This document shows positions 34,536 to 43,812 of a stretch of 64,000 nucleotides of DNA, one piece after another (position 1 is the first letter of the stretch; each line of letters starts with the position of its first letter). The stretch comes from an uncultured Atopobium sp. GTDB lineage: Bacteria > Actinomycetota > Coriobacteriia > Coriobacteriales > Atopobiaceae. The position numbers and the translations under genes were made by a program. Where the stretch lies: positions 92,588 to 156,587 of the forward strand of contig CAMPVF010000003.1 of the NCBI GenBank assembly GCA_946997485.1, read 5' to 3'. The notes under the pieces are model-generated. The model made no database searches, was not told where the DNA came from, and saw only the letters and a list, made by a program, of their open reading frames with translations.

Positions 34536-37532
34536 TTAAAAGTCCAACTGATATACTTTAGCAATCAGTTCTTCTATTTCCTTAATCAATGCGTCTTTTC
34601 TGGTTTGAAGCAGTGTCGAAATGCGTCTTGCAGGCTGGCTCGACAGAGTAGTATTTATATCATAAATTTCTTTACTGGCTTCAACGACACGATCATAGAT
34701 GCCTTTCTGAACGGCGTTTTCAAAATCAAGCTCTACGAACGGAAGCGTCGAAAGAACGAATGTGCCACGTGCAATGAAGCCGCCTTCAAAATCGCTGCCG
34801 ACAATTTCAAGAATCCTCTCCGTAATTGAATTGGACAGCCACGCCTGAATATACTCAAGTGCATAAGGACTGTCAGCCTTTTTATTCACGGCACAGTATC
34901 CTGCAGTACCACCGGAGGCAATAAGGAAGTCGTTCTTGTCAAGAACATACATCGGGTCTTTGCTTAAAACACCAACAATCAGTTTCGGTGTGTTGATGAA
35001 TGCTGTCAGCGCCTGAGTTCTGCCATACTGATACCATGTGTCTGCCGTTGCATTAGGAACATCACGAATACCGGAATCGGATACGCATTTCGGGACTAAC
35101 CGGTCATAGTATGCTTCAAGATAGGCATACGTTCCGGGATAGGACGCCTTCATTTCGTCAATTGAAATAAGATGCCCCACACTGTCATAAGGGAATATAA
35201 TCCGCTTATCCGTCTGCAAAACACTATAAGAGTTCAATCCGCGTTCGTCCTGGCGTGTAGGCTTAAAATACGGGCGCAATATTGCCTTTTCAATCGTGTA
35301 ATTGTGACCATCTCTGCGGATTTCAATCGTATCCTGATACTCGGCAATAATGTCTTCCGAAGAAAACCAATAAATCGGCGTGGGGCGCTCGGCACTTGTT
35401 TGAATACCATTGAAAATCTCGGTATGCTTTGTGAGCGGAACTGATAATTGGTCTAACTTTTGGAGCATTGCAAGGAAGTCCATATCGGTTGTCAGACGCC
35501 ACGGAAGCTTGTTCAGGATAGATGCGTTTAATTCAATCTTGTTTACTTCTTCACCGCCCCAAAGCCTGTTTGCAGAATCAATACTTGAATATACAAACGT
35601 ATCTTGTTTCGTTTTTTGAAGAAGCAATATAGAACTATAGATTGTCTTATCTTCAAAAAGCTGGGCATCGCCAAAGTCATCGAGGCTTACAAGCATTTGC
35701 TCTTTTGAGATTAAAGCTCGCAGTTTCTCTCCGGCTCCGATTTTGAAGAATTTGTTCGGAACAATGTAGCAAATATATCCATTTTCTGCAGTCTTCCGAA
35801 CAGCCTGCTCAATGAAGATGAAATACTTATCGAACTGTTTATGAGAAGTCTTGTACTTCTTCTTGTATATTTCAACTTCCGGGATCGGAAGTAGCGCGTG
35901 CATTCCCTCTGTATTAACATAGGGAGGATTGCCGATGATTACGCTAAAAGGGTTACCGTTGTTGATAGAGTTCCAGTCAAACGGAGCCAGCTCAATCAAA
36001 TCATCAGCGGATACCCGTATTCCATGAAGCTCCTCGGAACTTACGAGTGAATTACCGAAAAGAATATTTGTGCTCAGGTCAGGTAGTATCGGCGTTTCAT
36101 CTGCAACCGAAGGAGCTGTCTCATTTTCAATCAGCTTAATCAAAAGTGAGAATTTTGCCACTTCGACTGCATGAATGTCTATATCAATACCGTAAATACA
36201 GGAACAGAGAATACGTTTCTTCTCGTCAAGCGGTAGCTTGTACGAACCGTTTCCGATCTCAAGCAAATGCTCCTGCTCACCATTGGCAAGATATTTCTGG
36301 ACGCAATAGTTTTGCAGATAAGAAAAGGCTTCTTCAAGAAAGATTCCTGATCCACAGGCTATGTCAGCGATGTGGACATCCAAAATCTCTGCGGGTGTCT
36401 TTCCTTCACAGGTTCTACTCAAAGTCTTTTCAACCATATACTTCACAATCTCCGTCGGAGTTGTGACTACTGATCTATTGAGACAGTCTTTCTTTTTGCC
36501 AAGTCCAATCGTGCCATCCGGGAGAAGAACCAACTGTTCCGTCAGGAACATTTCATAAATTTTTCCAAGGAGATTCGGCTCGATAATGTTGAACAAATAG
36601 GGGCTCTGCGGGTAATATAGTCCTTTTATCATTTCAGAGATAACAGCACTGGACAGATCAAAAACAATATCGTCCCCAGAAAACATACCGGAGTTGTAAC
36701 GATGGTCTGCAGAATGGAAAAGTTCTTCAAGCTTTGCTTGAAGTTGCTTCGGTTCAGAAACTGTATCTTGAAGTTTGTGATACAACGGGAGATTCTTATC
36801 TTCGCAAATGCGAAGGAAAACAATCTGGTTGATAAACTCCTGAACAACATCATTGAGGACTTCAAGTGACTGGTAACGTCCGCCTTTTCTATAAAGCTCA
36901 TTACTCAGTGAAACTCGCCATTCGTTGATCTGCTTTAGGAAAAGGGTATCTACCTGCTGCTTCTCGCCGCCGGTCGCAGGGAAATTATCATCCAAATACC
37001 GATCAAATTCGCCGGAATAGACAACATCTCTTGAAATGAAAGAAATGATCTCGTCATACCGGTTGGCATATTCGGTAAAGTGGAAAATACGATAACGTGC
37101 TACAGTACATCCATCTTCCTCTTTTGGAACATAGCAAGTATCATATATCGCCAGATATTCAAAATTCGTAAGAACGGCAATTCTGTGATTGGCATTCCAT
37201 CCGTATTTTCTTGTCTGAAAAGCAGGATCGGGCGCTCTTGTAATATCGATTGCGGGCTTCTTTGCTTCCACAAAAAACTTCGCAACACCTCTTAACGTCA
37301 TCGTATAGTCCGGACGATCAGTTGATGTTGAATAGTTTTCAGCTATTACCTCACGGTATTGCGGCGCAAGACCTCTTTCATTTGCAACATCCCATCCGAG
37401 GATTTTCAGAAGAGGATCAATGTATTCAATACGGCAAGAATGCTCATTGTAATTGGTTCTGGTTTCCTTGTAATAAGCTAGATTCTTTTGAAAACGGTTG
37501 ACAAGATCATTCAGCTTTTCAACATTGGTCAT
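34536..37532 (-). CDS. Type IIG restriction-modification enzyme (Eco57I-like fused endonuclease/methyltransferase)
   Basis: 998 residues in one chain. The N-terminal nuclease domain shows the PD-(D/E)xK pattern: Pro74-Asp75 (DRPDYTM) and Glu89-Ala-Lys91 (FFVEAKKP). A helical region follows. The methyltransferase core has motif I ADIACGSGIFLEEAF (near 390) and NPPY (near 535), followed by a target-recognition region with PYFKPTRQDERGLNS. The enzyme would both cut and methylate the same site. All catalytic motifs look intact, so the system may be active. Start at 37532 overlaps the upstream HTH gene by 14 bases. Confidence 0.92.
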   Translation of the reverse strand: MTNVEKLNDLVNRFQKNLAYYKETRTNYNEHSCRIEYIDPLLKILGWDVANERGLAPQYREVIAENYSTSTDRPDYTMTLRGVAKFFVEAKKPAIDITRAPDPAFQTRKYGWNANHRIAVLTNFEYLAIYDTCYVPKEEDGCTVARYRIFHFTEYANRYDEIISFISRDVVYSGEFDRYLDDNFPATGGEKQQVDTLFLKQINEWRVSLSNELYRKGGRYQSLEVLNDVVQEFINQIVFLRICEDKNLPLYHKLQDTVSEPKQLQAKLEELFHSADHRYNSGMFSGDDIVFDLSSAVISEMIKGLYYPQSPYLFNIIEPNLLGKIYEMFLTEQLVLLPDGTIGLGKKKDCLNRSVVTTPTEIVKYMVEKTLSRTCEGKTPAEILDVHIADIACGSGIFLEEAFSYLQNYCVQKYLANGEQEHLLEIGNGSYKLPLDEKKRILCSCIYGIDIDIHAVEVAKFSLLIKLIENETAPSVADETPILPDLSTNILFGNSLVSSEELHGIRVSADDLIELAPFDWNSINNGNPFSVIIGNPPYVNTEGMHALLPIPEVEIYKKKYKTSHKQFDKYFIFIEQAVRKTAENGYICYIVPNKFFKIGAGEKLRALISKEQMLVSLDDFGDAQLFEDKTIYSSILLLQKTKQDTFVYSSIDSANRLWGGEEVNKIELNASILNKLPWRLTTDMDFLAMLQKLDQLSVPLTKHTEIFNGIQTSAERPTPIYWFSSEDIIAEYQDTIEIRRDGHNYTIEKAILRPYFKPTRQDERGLNSYSVLQTDKRIIFPYDSVGHLISIDEMKASYPGTYAYLEAYYDRLVPKCVSDSGIRDVPNATADTWYQYGRTQALTAFINTPKLIVGVLSKDPMYVLDKNDFLIASGGTAGYCAVNKKADSPYALEYIQAWLSNSITERILEIVGSDFEGGFIARGTFVLSTLPFVELDFENAVQKGIYDRVVEASKEIYDINTTLSSQPARRISTLLQTRKDALIKEIEELIAKVYQLDF

Positions 37533-37710
37533 TTGTTATTCCAACCTTTCTCTTGTCGTTAGTAGGCTTTTTAGCATCTTCAGGAATGATCCAAATACGA
37601 CTCATCCTTGTTGCGCCAACGATACGGTTGCTTTTGCAAAGTATTTGAACCTGCCGAGGAGTAATATTCCATTTTTCAGCAGTTTCTTGTACCGTAATGT
37701 AACCATTCAT
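37519..37710 (-). CDS. Small helix-turn-helix protein heading the restriction operon
   Basis: 63 residues from 37710 (MNGYITVQETAEKW), with GAGGTG upstream. ITVQETAEKWNITPRQVQIL and the following RIVGATRMSRIWIIPEDAKK form an excisionase/MerR-like winged HTH. The stop lies inside the type IIG coding start, so translation is coupled. It may control operon expression like a C-protein, although it is not of the classical C-protein (HTH_3) type. Role inferred from position. Confidence 0.75.
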   Translation of the reverse strand: MNGYITVQETAEKWNITPRQVQILCKSNRIVGATRMSRIWIIPEDAKKPTNDKRKVGITNDQC

Positions 37711-37787
37711 AGAAATCACCTCAAAGCAATCCACAATAATTCATTAACATTATATTCGGTTAAGCGAACATTTTTAAGAATTTATTT

Positions 37788-38100
37788 TATAAAAGTCCGA
37801 AATGCTTGAACGCTTCCTTAATTGCCTCTTCCTTTTCTTTCGTGCAGTTCGGCTGCTTAGAACCTCTGATTTCGTCAGATTATAGTTCTCCCGTTCGACG
37901 ATTCCGAATTTCCGCTTTGTCTGCGCGATGTTCAGATTCGTTACATGCAGACTGGTCTGTTCTTTTACGTAATCCCTAATCTGATCATATGTCGCCTGAC
38001 CACACTCGTCCTGTACCAGTTCTTCAACATCCACATCAATGTTGATATGCGTAACAAGATTTCTCAGAACTAAGAGGCATACAGTTTCCACGTGGATTGA
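37788..38100 (-). pseudogene. Frameshifted 3' fragment of an RlmD/RumA-type 23S rRNA methyltransferase
   Basis: The minus strand reads HVETVCLL, then QATYDQIRDYVKEQTSLHV, IAQTKRKFGIVERENYN and KSE. One G is missing at that point, and the next frame continues SKQPNCTKEKEEAIKEAFKH to a stop at 37788-37790. This is the C-terminal tail typical of Firmicutes-type rRNA uracil-C5 methyltransferases. The catalytic domain is absent. The fragment lies between the restriction operon and a serine-recombinase relic; rum genes are a known insertion site of serine-recombinase ICEs in streptococci. Confidence 0.75.
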
Positions 38101-38130
38101 GAGAACTCCTAGTATATCTACACTTTTTTG

Positions 38131-38158
38131 AGTGCACACTATGGATAGTAGGTGCACT
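38131..38158. repeat. Perfect two-step inverted repeat with flanking T-runs
   Basis: Outer arms AGTGCAC / GTGCACT and inner arms ACTAT / ATAGT around GG form a long hairpin. T-runs lie on both sides (TTTTTT at 38124-38129, TTTTT at 38158-38162). It could be a terminator or an element end. Confidence 0.7.
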
Positions 38159-38203
38159 TTTTAACGATAGAAAAAGGTAATCGTTAAAAGGTTTAAGATT
38201 GGC

Positions 38204-38476
38204 TTAATAGCTTGATTCTTGAGCATAAAAACAGCCTAGAGGTTTCCCTCTAGGCTGGATTGTGTAACATTTCAGATGCTCACGGTCTTTTGATTTTTTT
38301 GGTGCTCTTTCAACATTCACATTAATCTCCGATTTAAAAGTTACGCTGAACCTGTCCTCGTAGACTTTTATTTTCTTGATGTACTTTCTTATCAACTTCT
38401 CATCTAAGGTCTGATAAAAAATCACAAGCTTTGAGGTCAGCTTGGTATTCTTATGCTTTAGATATTGCTTAATTCA
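38204..38476 (-). pseudogene. C-terminal fragment of a large serine recombinase
   Basis: The minus strand reads IKQYLKHKNTKLTSKLVIFY, then QTLDEKLIRKYIKKIKVYED and RFSVTFKSEI, the usual end of large serine recombinases/integrases (a helix, then a short beta domain with VYEDRFxVxFKSG-like pattern). A TGA interrupts the frame upstream at about 38476, and no catalytic or zinc domain is left. After the conserved end, the frame runs on through a terminator-like hairpin to 38204. It signals a former mobile element in this island. Confidence 0.7.
38227..38257 (-). terminator. Terminator-like hairpin at the end of the recombinase relic
   Basis: 11-bp perfect stem CAGCCTAGAGG/CCTCTAGGCTG with a 4-base loop; on the minus strand it is followed by TGTTTTT. 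Confidence 0.7.
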
Positions 38477-38988
38477 ATTACTGCAGATGGTAGTCATGGT
38501 GACTTTCAAAACAATTGCGCTAATGAGGGCTATCACATGAATTTTGTGAATGAGCCGTGGTACGTTTTTACGAATAATTATGGTACGAACGAAGAGAAAC
38601 TGTTAGTAAAATATTTAAATCAACTATTGAGCCAAAGCTTAAAACAAAAGGACTTGAATACTATCTTATTAGGAATGAGAGAATCCCTGAGCTTGCCATT
38701 TATTCGTTTGATTCAGGCGAACGTTTTAAACCTGATTTCTTGCTCTGTATTAGCGAGAAAGAGTATGAAGATGTTAAAACATATCAAGCATACATTGAGT
38801 CTAAAGGTAGTCAACTTTTATTGGAAGATGAGTGGAAATAAAAATTCTTAGGACAAATCGAGAAGAACTACAAGATTAATGATATTTTAGAAAGAGGACA
38901 CAAGATTATAGGTCTTCTATTCTTTAATCAAGAAAACCGTATGGCTAAATTCAGTAAAGCCATAGATAAATTAGTAAATCAACTCTAA
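38465..38988 (+). pseudogene. Decayed C-terminus of a restriction helicase/nuclease (type III Res-like)
   Basis: One frame gives NFVNEPWYVFTNNYGTNEEK. A frameshift near 38610 leads into a second frame with STIEPKLKTKGLEYYLIRNE, then SFDSGERFKPDFLLCISEKE, TYQAYIESKGSQLLLEDEWK, a TAA in place of an expected sense codon, and KFLGQIEKNYKIND to a final stop at 38986-38988. The PD...ExK nuclease pattern (Pro-Asp-Phe-Leu ... Ile-Glu-Ser-Lys) is still readable. At least two lesions make it non-functional. It is on the opposite strand from the other helicase relic and belongs to a different protein. Confidence 0.75.
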
Positions 38989-39486
38989 GAAGGTTTTAAA
39001 TTTAAGCTAGATATGTAAATCTTACGCGATCTCTCATTTTGAGTGGTTGCTTTTTAATTAAATACATCACACAGACTCCGGAATAAGTCAAGTATTGATA
39101 AACCCCCTAAGGACTGAAAGAACACCCCCTAAATCAAAAACACACACCCTTGTCTAAATAGCACACACCCCTAAAAAGAAAAAATCTAGCGTCAATTCAC
39201 GCCAGACTTTCATTCATGTTCTTCTTTTTCGTCAGCCTACAATAAACCCTTATTTACAGTGTTCTTTTAAGCAACAACCAACAGGCTTGGTATCATTTCC
39301 TGTAAAGTTATCTCTAATAGTACCATGCACGCTAGACATAAAAAAATGAAGATGTCAATCCACGCGAATGAATGTTTAAGCAAACAGGATAAACAACTGT
39401 AATGGCAACAACAGCAAAAGTGGTGGCAGCGAGGATAACAAACTGCTACCACTCGCCCACCACCACACTGCCGCCGCAAATACACC
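38989..39486. other. Gene-free right edge of the island
   Basis: 498 AT-rich bases with C-rich words (ACACCCCCTAA, CACACACCC three times around 39120-39172). No coding signal. A minus-strand terminator lies at 39174-39206. Confidence 0.5.
39174..39206 (-). terminator. Terminator, probably of the bceAB operon
   Basis: Minus strand: 8-bp stem TCTGGCGT/ACGCTAGA including one G-U pair, a 6-base loop, then TTTTTTCTTTTT. It lies 280 bases past the permease stop. Confidence 0.65.
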
Positions 39487-41682
39487 TTACCTCTGCGCGT
39501 AGTGCCTAAAGCACATGGCATGCGCAAGTGCATACGTGATAATAAAATACAGTATATAACCACAGGTCATAACCCCTGCAACAAGAAGCATGAAATCGGA
39601 CGATTTGCCAATTGAAGGCGCGGATGAAGTGAATACCGTGTTTACACACAGCGCGTGCGATGCGCCAAGAGCCGCCGGAACAAAAAAGTACACAGCAACC
39701 TGCGCAAACAATGCCCGCGCGCACTGTGCCCGTGTCGCACCAAGCTGCAGCAGCTTACGCATATGTTCACGCGTAGAAATCGCCGCTGTAAGCTCGCGCA
39801 AAGCAAGCAAACACCCGGCAGCCACAAGCAACACAAGCCCCGTGTACACCGACATCAACGACCCCAACGATTTTGAAAGATTACCAATAACAAAAATCTG
39901 ATACATACTCACCACTTCGATGTTTCCCCACGGCTCATTAATGTGCGCTTTAAACGCGTCCATGAGCTGCGTATTAGCGGCAACATCGTGCATAAAGGCA
40001 ATTTGCCCCTGTTTGCTTGCATCGCTAAGATAGCCCTGTAATGTTACAAAATAGGGCTTTACCTGCGCATCAATCAGCGCATCAGGCACAATGCATCCAT
40101 CGGAAAAGTCTTGAATGCGCCGCAAAAGCGCCGCGCGTTCAGGCGTCATACTACCGGTAAGGGTAAGCTGGTGCGAGCCAATCGAAAAGAGCGGCTTTTG
40201 TGCTGCAACACGCTGATACGCATCATAACGCGCAGCGTTTTCGGTTACAAACGCAATCTCGTTTGGCTTAAGCGTAAGCTCCTCCTCATTATGAAGGCGC
40301 AGCGCCGCATTTACATCCGAGAGTTTATAAAATGACACATGGTGTCGACCAATTTCCGTCATAACACCCGCTACCTCGGATGCATCAATATGCGCAGCTG
40401 GCTGGCTTAACAGCTGTTTCCACTCAAGCTGCTCATCGTTTGCACCAAGCCGCAAATAATAATGCAGCTCGGCAGTTTTGTCCACATAATCGGTCCAATG
40501 CGGCAGGTGCTCTACGAGGTAGTGGTTGAGGTTATACGTCTGCGCAGATGCTTGCACGGTCGACGGCGCAGCAACTGACGGCGCAGCAGCCGATGCACCG
40601 CCCGCACCACTCGACGATGCAGCAGCTCCTGCACCTGCAGCAGCAGGCGCCTCATCATAATTAACCGACGCAGATACCGATACCAAGTTGGTTGAGTTGT
40701 TCAAAGTGGCCATGTCCTTATTAAACGAAGACACAATGCCAAGTCCAATAGTAAGCGAGCTCAGCGCAATAAAAATGGTGGCAGTAACCATGGTAAGCGT
40801 GAGCCATGTTGAATTTACACTGTTGGCAAATTGGCGCACCACATAGCAGCACAAACCCCTGGTATACAGCGGCTTAATACTGCGCACCACCGTTACAACA
40901 AAGCCCGAGAGCGAAAAACAGCACAGCGCCGTGCTTATAGCTACAAGCCCCGTTGCAAGCAAAAATTCACTCTCGTCAAACCCATGCTGAGCGCACATAG
41001 CAAGGATATTGTAGGAGTGCCAAATGCCTACAAACGACATAATACATAGTGCAAACAGGATGTACGGATTTCTAAGCTTAAAACGCTCGGTAACAAACGA
41101 GTTTTTGAACAGCACGATAAGCTTAAACTTTGAAATGCATATCGCGCTAATAAGTGACGAAGCCAAAAATATCGCGCCAAATACCAGCACGGTAAACAAA
41201 AGCGCATCCCAGGATATGTAAAACGTGGAGCTATCGAGCGGAAGGTCGAGGGTTGTTGTTATGTATGAGTTAACAAATTGGGAAAAAAGCACGCCAAACG
41301 CCAGTCCCACCACAAGCGCAGCCGCCATACAAATAAAGTTTTCGACAATAACAATGCAAATGAGATGCGTTTTTCTCATACCAATAAGCAGGTAGGTTGC
41401 AAATTCGCGAAACCGGCGCTTTACCACAAAAAGGTTCACAGAAATTACCAAATAGGAAACAACGGCTGAAAGCACTATAGACACAGCACGAATCATGGTT
41501 TGCGCAATATCTCCAAACCGCACCGCCGAAACAGAAAATTGCGCGATGAGATCCTTATTAATAAGGCAGTTAAATCCGTAAAACAGCACAATGCCAATAA
41601 CAATTGTTATGAAATAAATCGTAAAATCGCGCAGTGAACGCAGCACATTTCCCCAGGCGAGCTTAACAAACATCGGCATCAT
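39487..41682 (-). CDS. Bce-type antimicrobial-peptide ABC transporter permease
   Basis: 731 residues with the BceB layout: one N-terminal helix (MFVKLAWGNVLRSLRDFTIYF), several further helices with FtsX-like motifs, a large extracellular domain of roughly 290 residues between helices 7 and 8, and three C-terminal helices. BceB proteins bind lipid-II-cycle peptides through the extracellular domain and signal to the BceS kinase. The extracellular domain has a low-complexity Ala/Gly/Ser insertion near residues 350-375. The ATG overlaps bceA by 20 bases (an alternative ATG three bases later is possible). Confidence 0.88.
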   Translation of the reverse strand: MMPMFVKLAWGNVLRSLRDFTIYFITIVIGIVLFYGFNCLINKDLIAQFSVSAVRFGDIAQTMIRAVSIVLSAVVSYLVISVNLFVVKRRFREFATYLLIGMRKTHLICIVIVENFICMAAALVVGLAFGVLFSQFVNSYITTTLDLPLDSSTFYISWDALLFTVLVFGAIFLASSLISAICISKFKLIVLFKNSFVTERFKLRNPYILFALCIMSFVGIWHSYNILAMCAQHGFDESEFLLATGLVAISTALCCFSLSGFVVTVVRSIKPLYTRGLCCYVVRQFANSVNSTWLTLTMVTATIFIALSSLTIGLGIVSSFNKDMATLNNSTNLVSVSASVNYDEAPAAAGAGAAASSSGAGGASAAAPSVAAPSTVQASAQTYNLNHYLVEHLPHWTDYVDKTAELHYYLRLGANDEQLEWKQLLSQPAAHIDASEVAGVMTEIGRHHVSFYKLSDVNAALRLHNEEELTLKPNEIAFVTENAARYDAYQRVAAQKPLFSIGSHQLTLTGSMTPERAALLRRIQDFSDGCIVPDALIDAQVKPYFVTLQGYLSDASKQGQIAFMHDVAANTQLMDAFKAHINEPWGNIEVVSMYQIFVIGNLSKSLGSLMSVYTGLVLLVAAGCLLALRELTAAISTREHMRKLLQLGATRAQCARALFAQVAVYFFVPAALGASHALCVNTVFTSSAPSIGKSSDFMLLVAGVMTCGYILYFIITYALAHAMCFRHYAQR

Positions 41683-42463
41683 CGCCCCCCAAATAGCTTA
41701 CGGTGTCCATAATGGTGTCAAAAAATTGCTTACGCGTTTTGTCACCGCGTTCCATTTGTGAAAAAATAACGCCGTCTTTAATAAACACCACGCGCGACGA
41801 ATACGAAGCGGCAAGCGCATCGTGAGTAACCATAAGAATGGTGGCATTATCATGGGTGTTAAGCTGGATAAACGACTCAAGTAGCATGCGCGAGTTTTTA
41901 GAATCGAGCGCGCCGGTGGGCTCATCGGCGCACACAAGTGCCGGTTTTGTGATAATCGCGCGCGCCGCAGCAACACGCTGTTTTTGACCACCACTCATTT
42001 GATGGGGAAACTTGGTAAGCACGGCATCGATGTTAAGGTGCTGGGCAATTTGCGCCACGCGCAAGCGAATGGTAGAAGATGGCACATGGGCAATCATAAG
42101 TGGCAAGGCAATGTTTTCGTACGCGTTAAGCGTTTCGATAAGATTTGAATCTTGAAAAATAAAGCCGAGCTCATCGTGGCGGAATTTTGCCAGCGCTTTA
42201 CCCTTAAGTTGCTCTATAGGCTTTCCGTTAATGAAAATTGAACCCGAAGTTGCACTATCAATGGTAGATATACAGTTGAGAAGTGTAGACTTTCCCGACC
42301 CTGAAGGTCCCATAATGGAGAGAAACTCCCCTTTTTTAACGGAAAGCGTAATCCCATTAAGAGCACGTGTAATGGAATCGCGCACGCCAAAGTACTTGGT
42401 TACATTGGTGCATTCAAGGACGAGCGATGCGTCATGTGTTGAAGTAATACCATGCTGTGCCAT
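41663..42463 (-). CDS. Bce-type ABC transporter ATP-binding protein
   Basis: 266 residues from 42463, with AAAGGAGG upstream. Walker A is GPSGSGKST, the signature motif is MSGGQKQRV and Walker B is ALVCADEPTGALD, all typical of MacB/BceA ATPases. It powers the permease encoded next. A BceR-like operator stands in front of the gene. Confidence 0.94.
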   Translation of the reverse strand: MAQHGITSTHDASLVLECTNVTKYFGVRDSITRALNGITLSVKKGEFLSIMGPSGSGKSTLLNCISTIDSATSGSIFINGKPIEQLKGKALAKFRHDELGFIFQDSNLIETLNAYENIALPLMIAHVPSSTIRLRVAQIAQHLNIDAVLTKFPHQMSGGQKQRVAAARAIITKPALVCADEPTGALDSKNSRMLLESFIQLNTHDNATILMVTHDALAASYSSRVVFIKDGVIFSQMERGDKTRKQFFDTIMDTVSYLGGDDADVC

Positions 42464-42531
42464 TCTTCCTCCTTTTGTAGAAATGATGCACCTAGTATGG
42501 CAGCGCAGCATACAAGAAACCATCGATTTGA

Positions 42532-42557
42532 CTTATAGGAACCTTACAATTTTGTCA
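42532..42557 (-). promoter_or_regulatory. BceR-type operator and -10 box of the bceAB operon
   Basis: On the minus strand TGACA-AAAT-TGTAA (42544-42557) matches the TnACA-N4-TGTnA inverted repeat bound by BceR-type regulators. TATAAG (42532-42537) follows six bases later. The bceA ATG is about 70 bases downstream. Confidence 0.65.
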
Positions 42558-42663
42558 CATAAGAACAACTGCACGCACTAACAGCAGCCGCCCAGTACTA
42601 TTTTGCATACGATCACATCGCACCAGCACCCGCGACAGGCAAACCCTCAAGCTTAGATTTAGA

Positions 42664-43773
42664 CTACATGATATCGTTCAAAGACGAGCTAAAGTGCAAG
42701 GTGAGGGTTGTACCCTCGCCTACACGCGATGCTATTGATACCTGCATTCCCATGTTACGTGCAAGTTTATCAACCAAAAAGAGCCCCATGCCCGTTGATT
42801 TTGCATAGGCGCGACCATTTTCGCCCGTAAACGCCTGTTCAAACACGTGCGCACAATCACCCTGTGGAATGCCAATCCCCTCATCGCGAATAGAAAGCGT
42901 AGTTGTAGTAACACCCATAGTGTCGTGCGTTTGCGCTGCGCTTATGTACAGGTAAGAGGCATCGTTTGTTGGCTTTCGATATTTAATTGCGTTGGAAATA
43001 ATTTGCCCAATCATAAACTGCAGCCATTTGGGGTCGCTGCGCACGCGCACAGTAACATTCGAAAGGCGTGGAGTTATATGAGCCATAATCATATGCTTTG
43101 AATATGCTTGAATAGCTGCGTGCACAACATCGGAAAGTTCAATTTCCTTAATGATAAAATCGTGCTCAACGCTACTGGACCGTGCATAGTAAAGCGCCTG
43201 GTCTACAAGCTCTTCAATGCGGCTTATTTGCACCTCGATGCGCGATGTAATGGCATGATGCTGCGCTATGTCGTTTGCAGCGGAACGTGGCAGGTTTGGT
43301 GCATCTACCTGGGTGTTTTCAGAATTTGCCGCAGCCGCATTATGCAGCATTAAATTGCAAGCTGCAAGAGGCGTTTTAACTTCATGTACCCACATTTCAA
43401 TATAGTGTTGATAATTGCCTTGCTCGAGCTTATACGCATCGATATACGCCGTTGCTGCGCGCGTCATACGCTGCATTATTGCATACACAAGCTGCTGCTC
43501 ACAGGTTCGCGGGCGGGTGTTTAATGCAGATGCTAAATACGCCTTTCCGCCCAACGATTGGGAAAACGCATTGAGCTCCTCATAATATGCACGAACACGC
43601 ATAAAATCAATACAAACTGTAACACAGCTGCACACAGCTACAAGCCCTATAACAAGGCTGAGTACAAAAATCGAAAGCCCGTGCAACAGCATAGCAACTA
43701 TGGCAAGTACCAGCGTAAACGCAAGCAACAACAGATAGCCAATACGGTCGAGAATATAAGCGCTAAATAACAT
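42664..43773 (-). CDS. Bce-type intramembrane-sensing histidine kinase
   Basis: 369 residues. Two transmembrane helices (about 8-30 and 33-55) are separated by only a few residues, the hallmark of intramembrane-sensing kinases that get their signal from the BceAB transporter. H-box: EMWVHEVKTPLAACN. N-box: IISNAIKYRKP. G-boxes: IRDEGIGIPQGD and STGMGLFLVDKLA. AAGGAG precedes the ATG. It lies 39 bases after bceR. Confidence 0.92.
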   Translation of the reverse strand: MLFSAYILDRIGYLLLLAFTLVLAIVAMLLHGLSIFVLSLVIGLVAVCSCVTVCIDFMRVRAYYEELNAFSQSLGGKAYLASALNTRPRTCEQQLVYAIMQRMTRAATAYIDAYKLEQGNYQHYIEMWVHEVKTPLAACNLMLHNAAAANSENTQVDAPNLPRSAANDIAQHHAITSRIEVQISRIEELVDQALYYARSSSVEHDFIIKEIELSDVVHAAIQAYSKHMIMAHITPRLSNVTVRVRSDPKWLQFMIGQIISNAIKYRKPTNDASYLYISAAQTHDTMGVTTTTLSIRDEGIGIPQGDCAHVFEQAFTGENGRAYAKSTGMGLFLVDKLARNMGMQVSIASRVGEGTTLTLHFSSSLNDIM

Positions 43774-43812
43774 GGCACGCTCCTTGCGCTACAAACGGTG
43801 GCGAACATTGCA

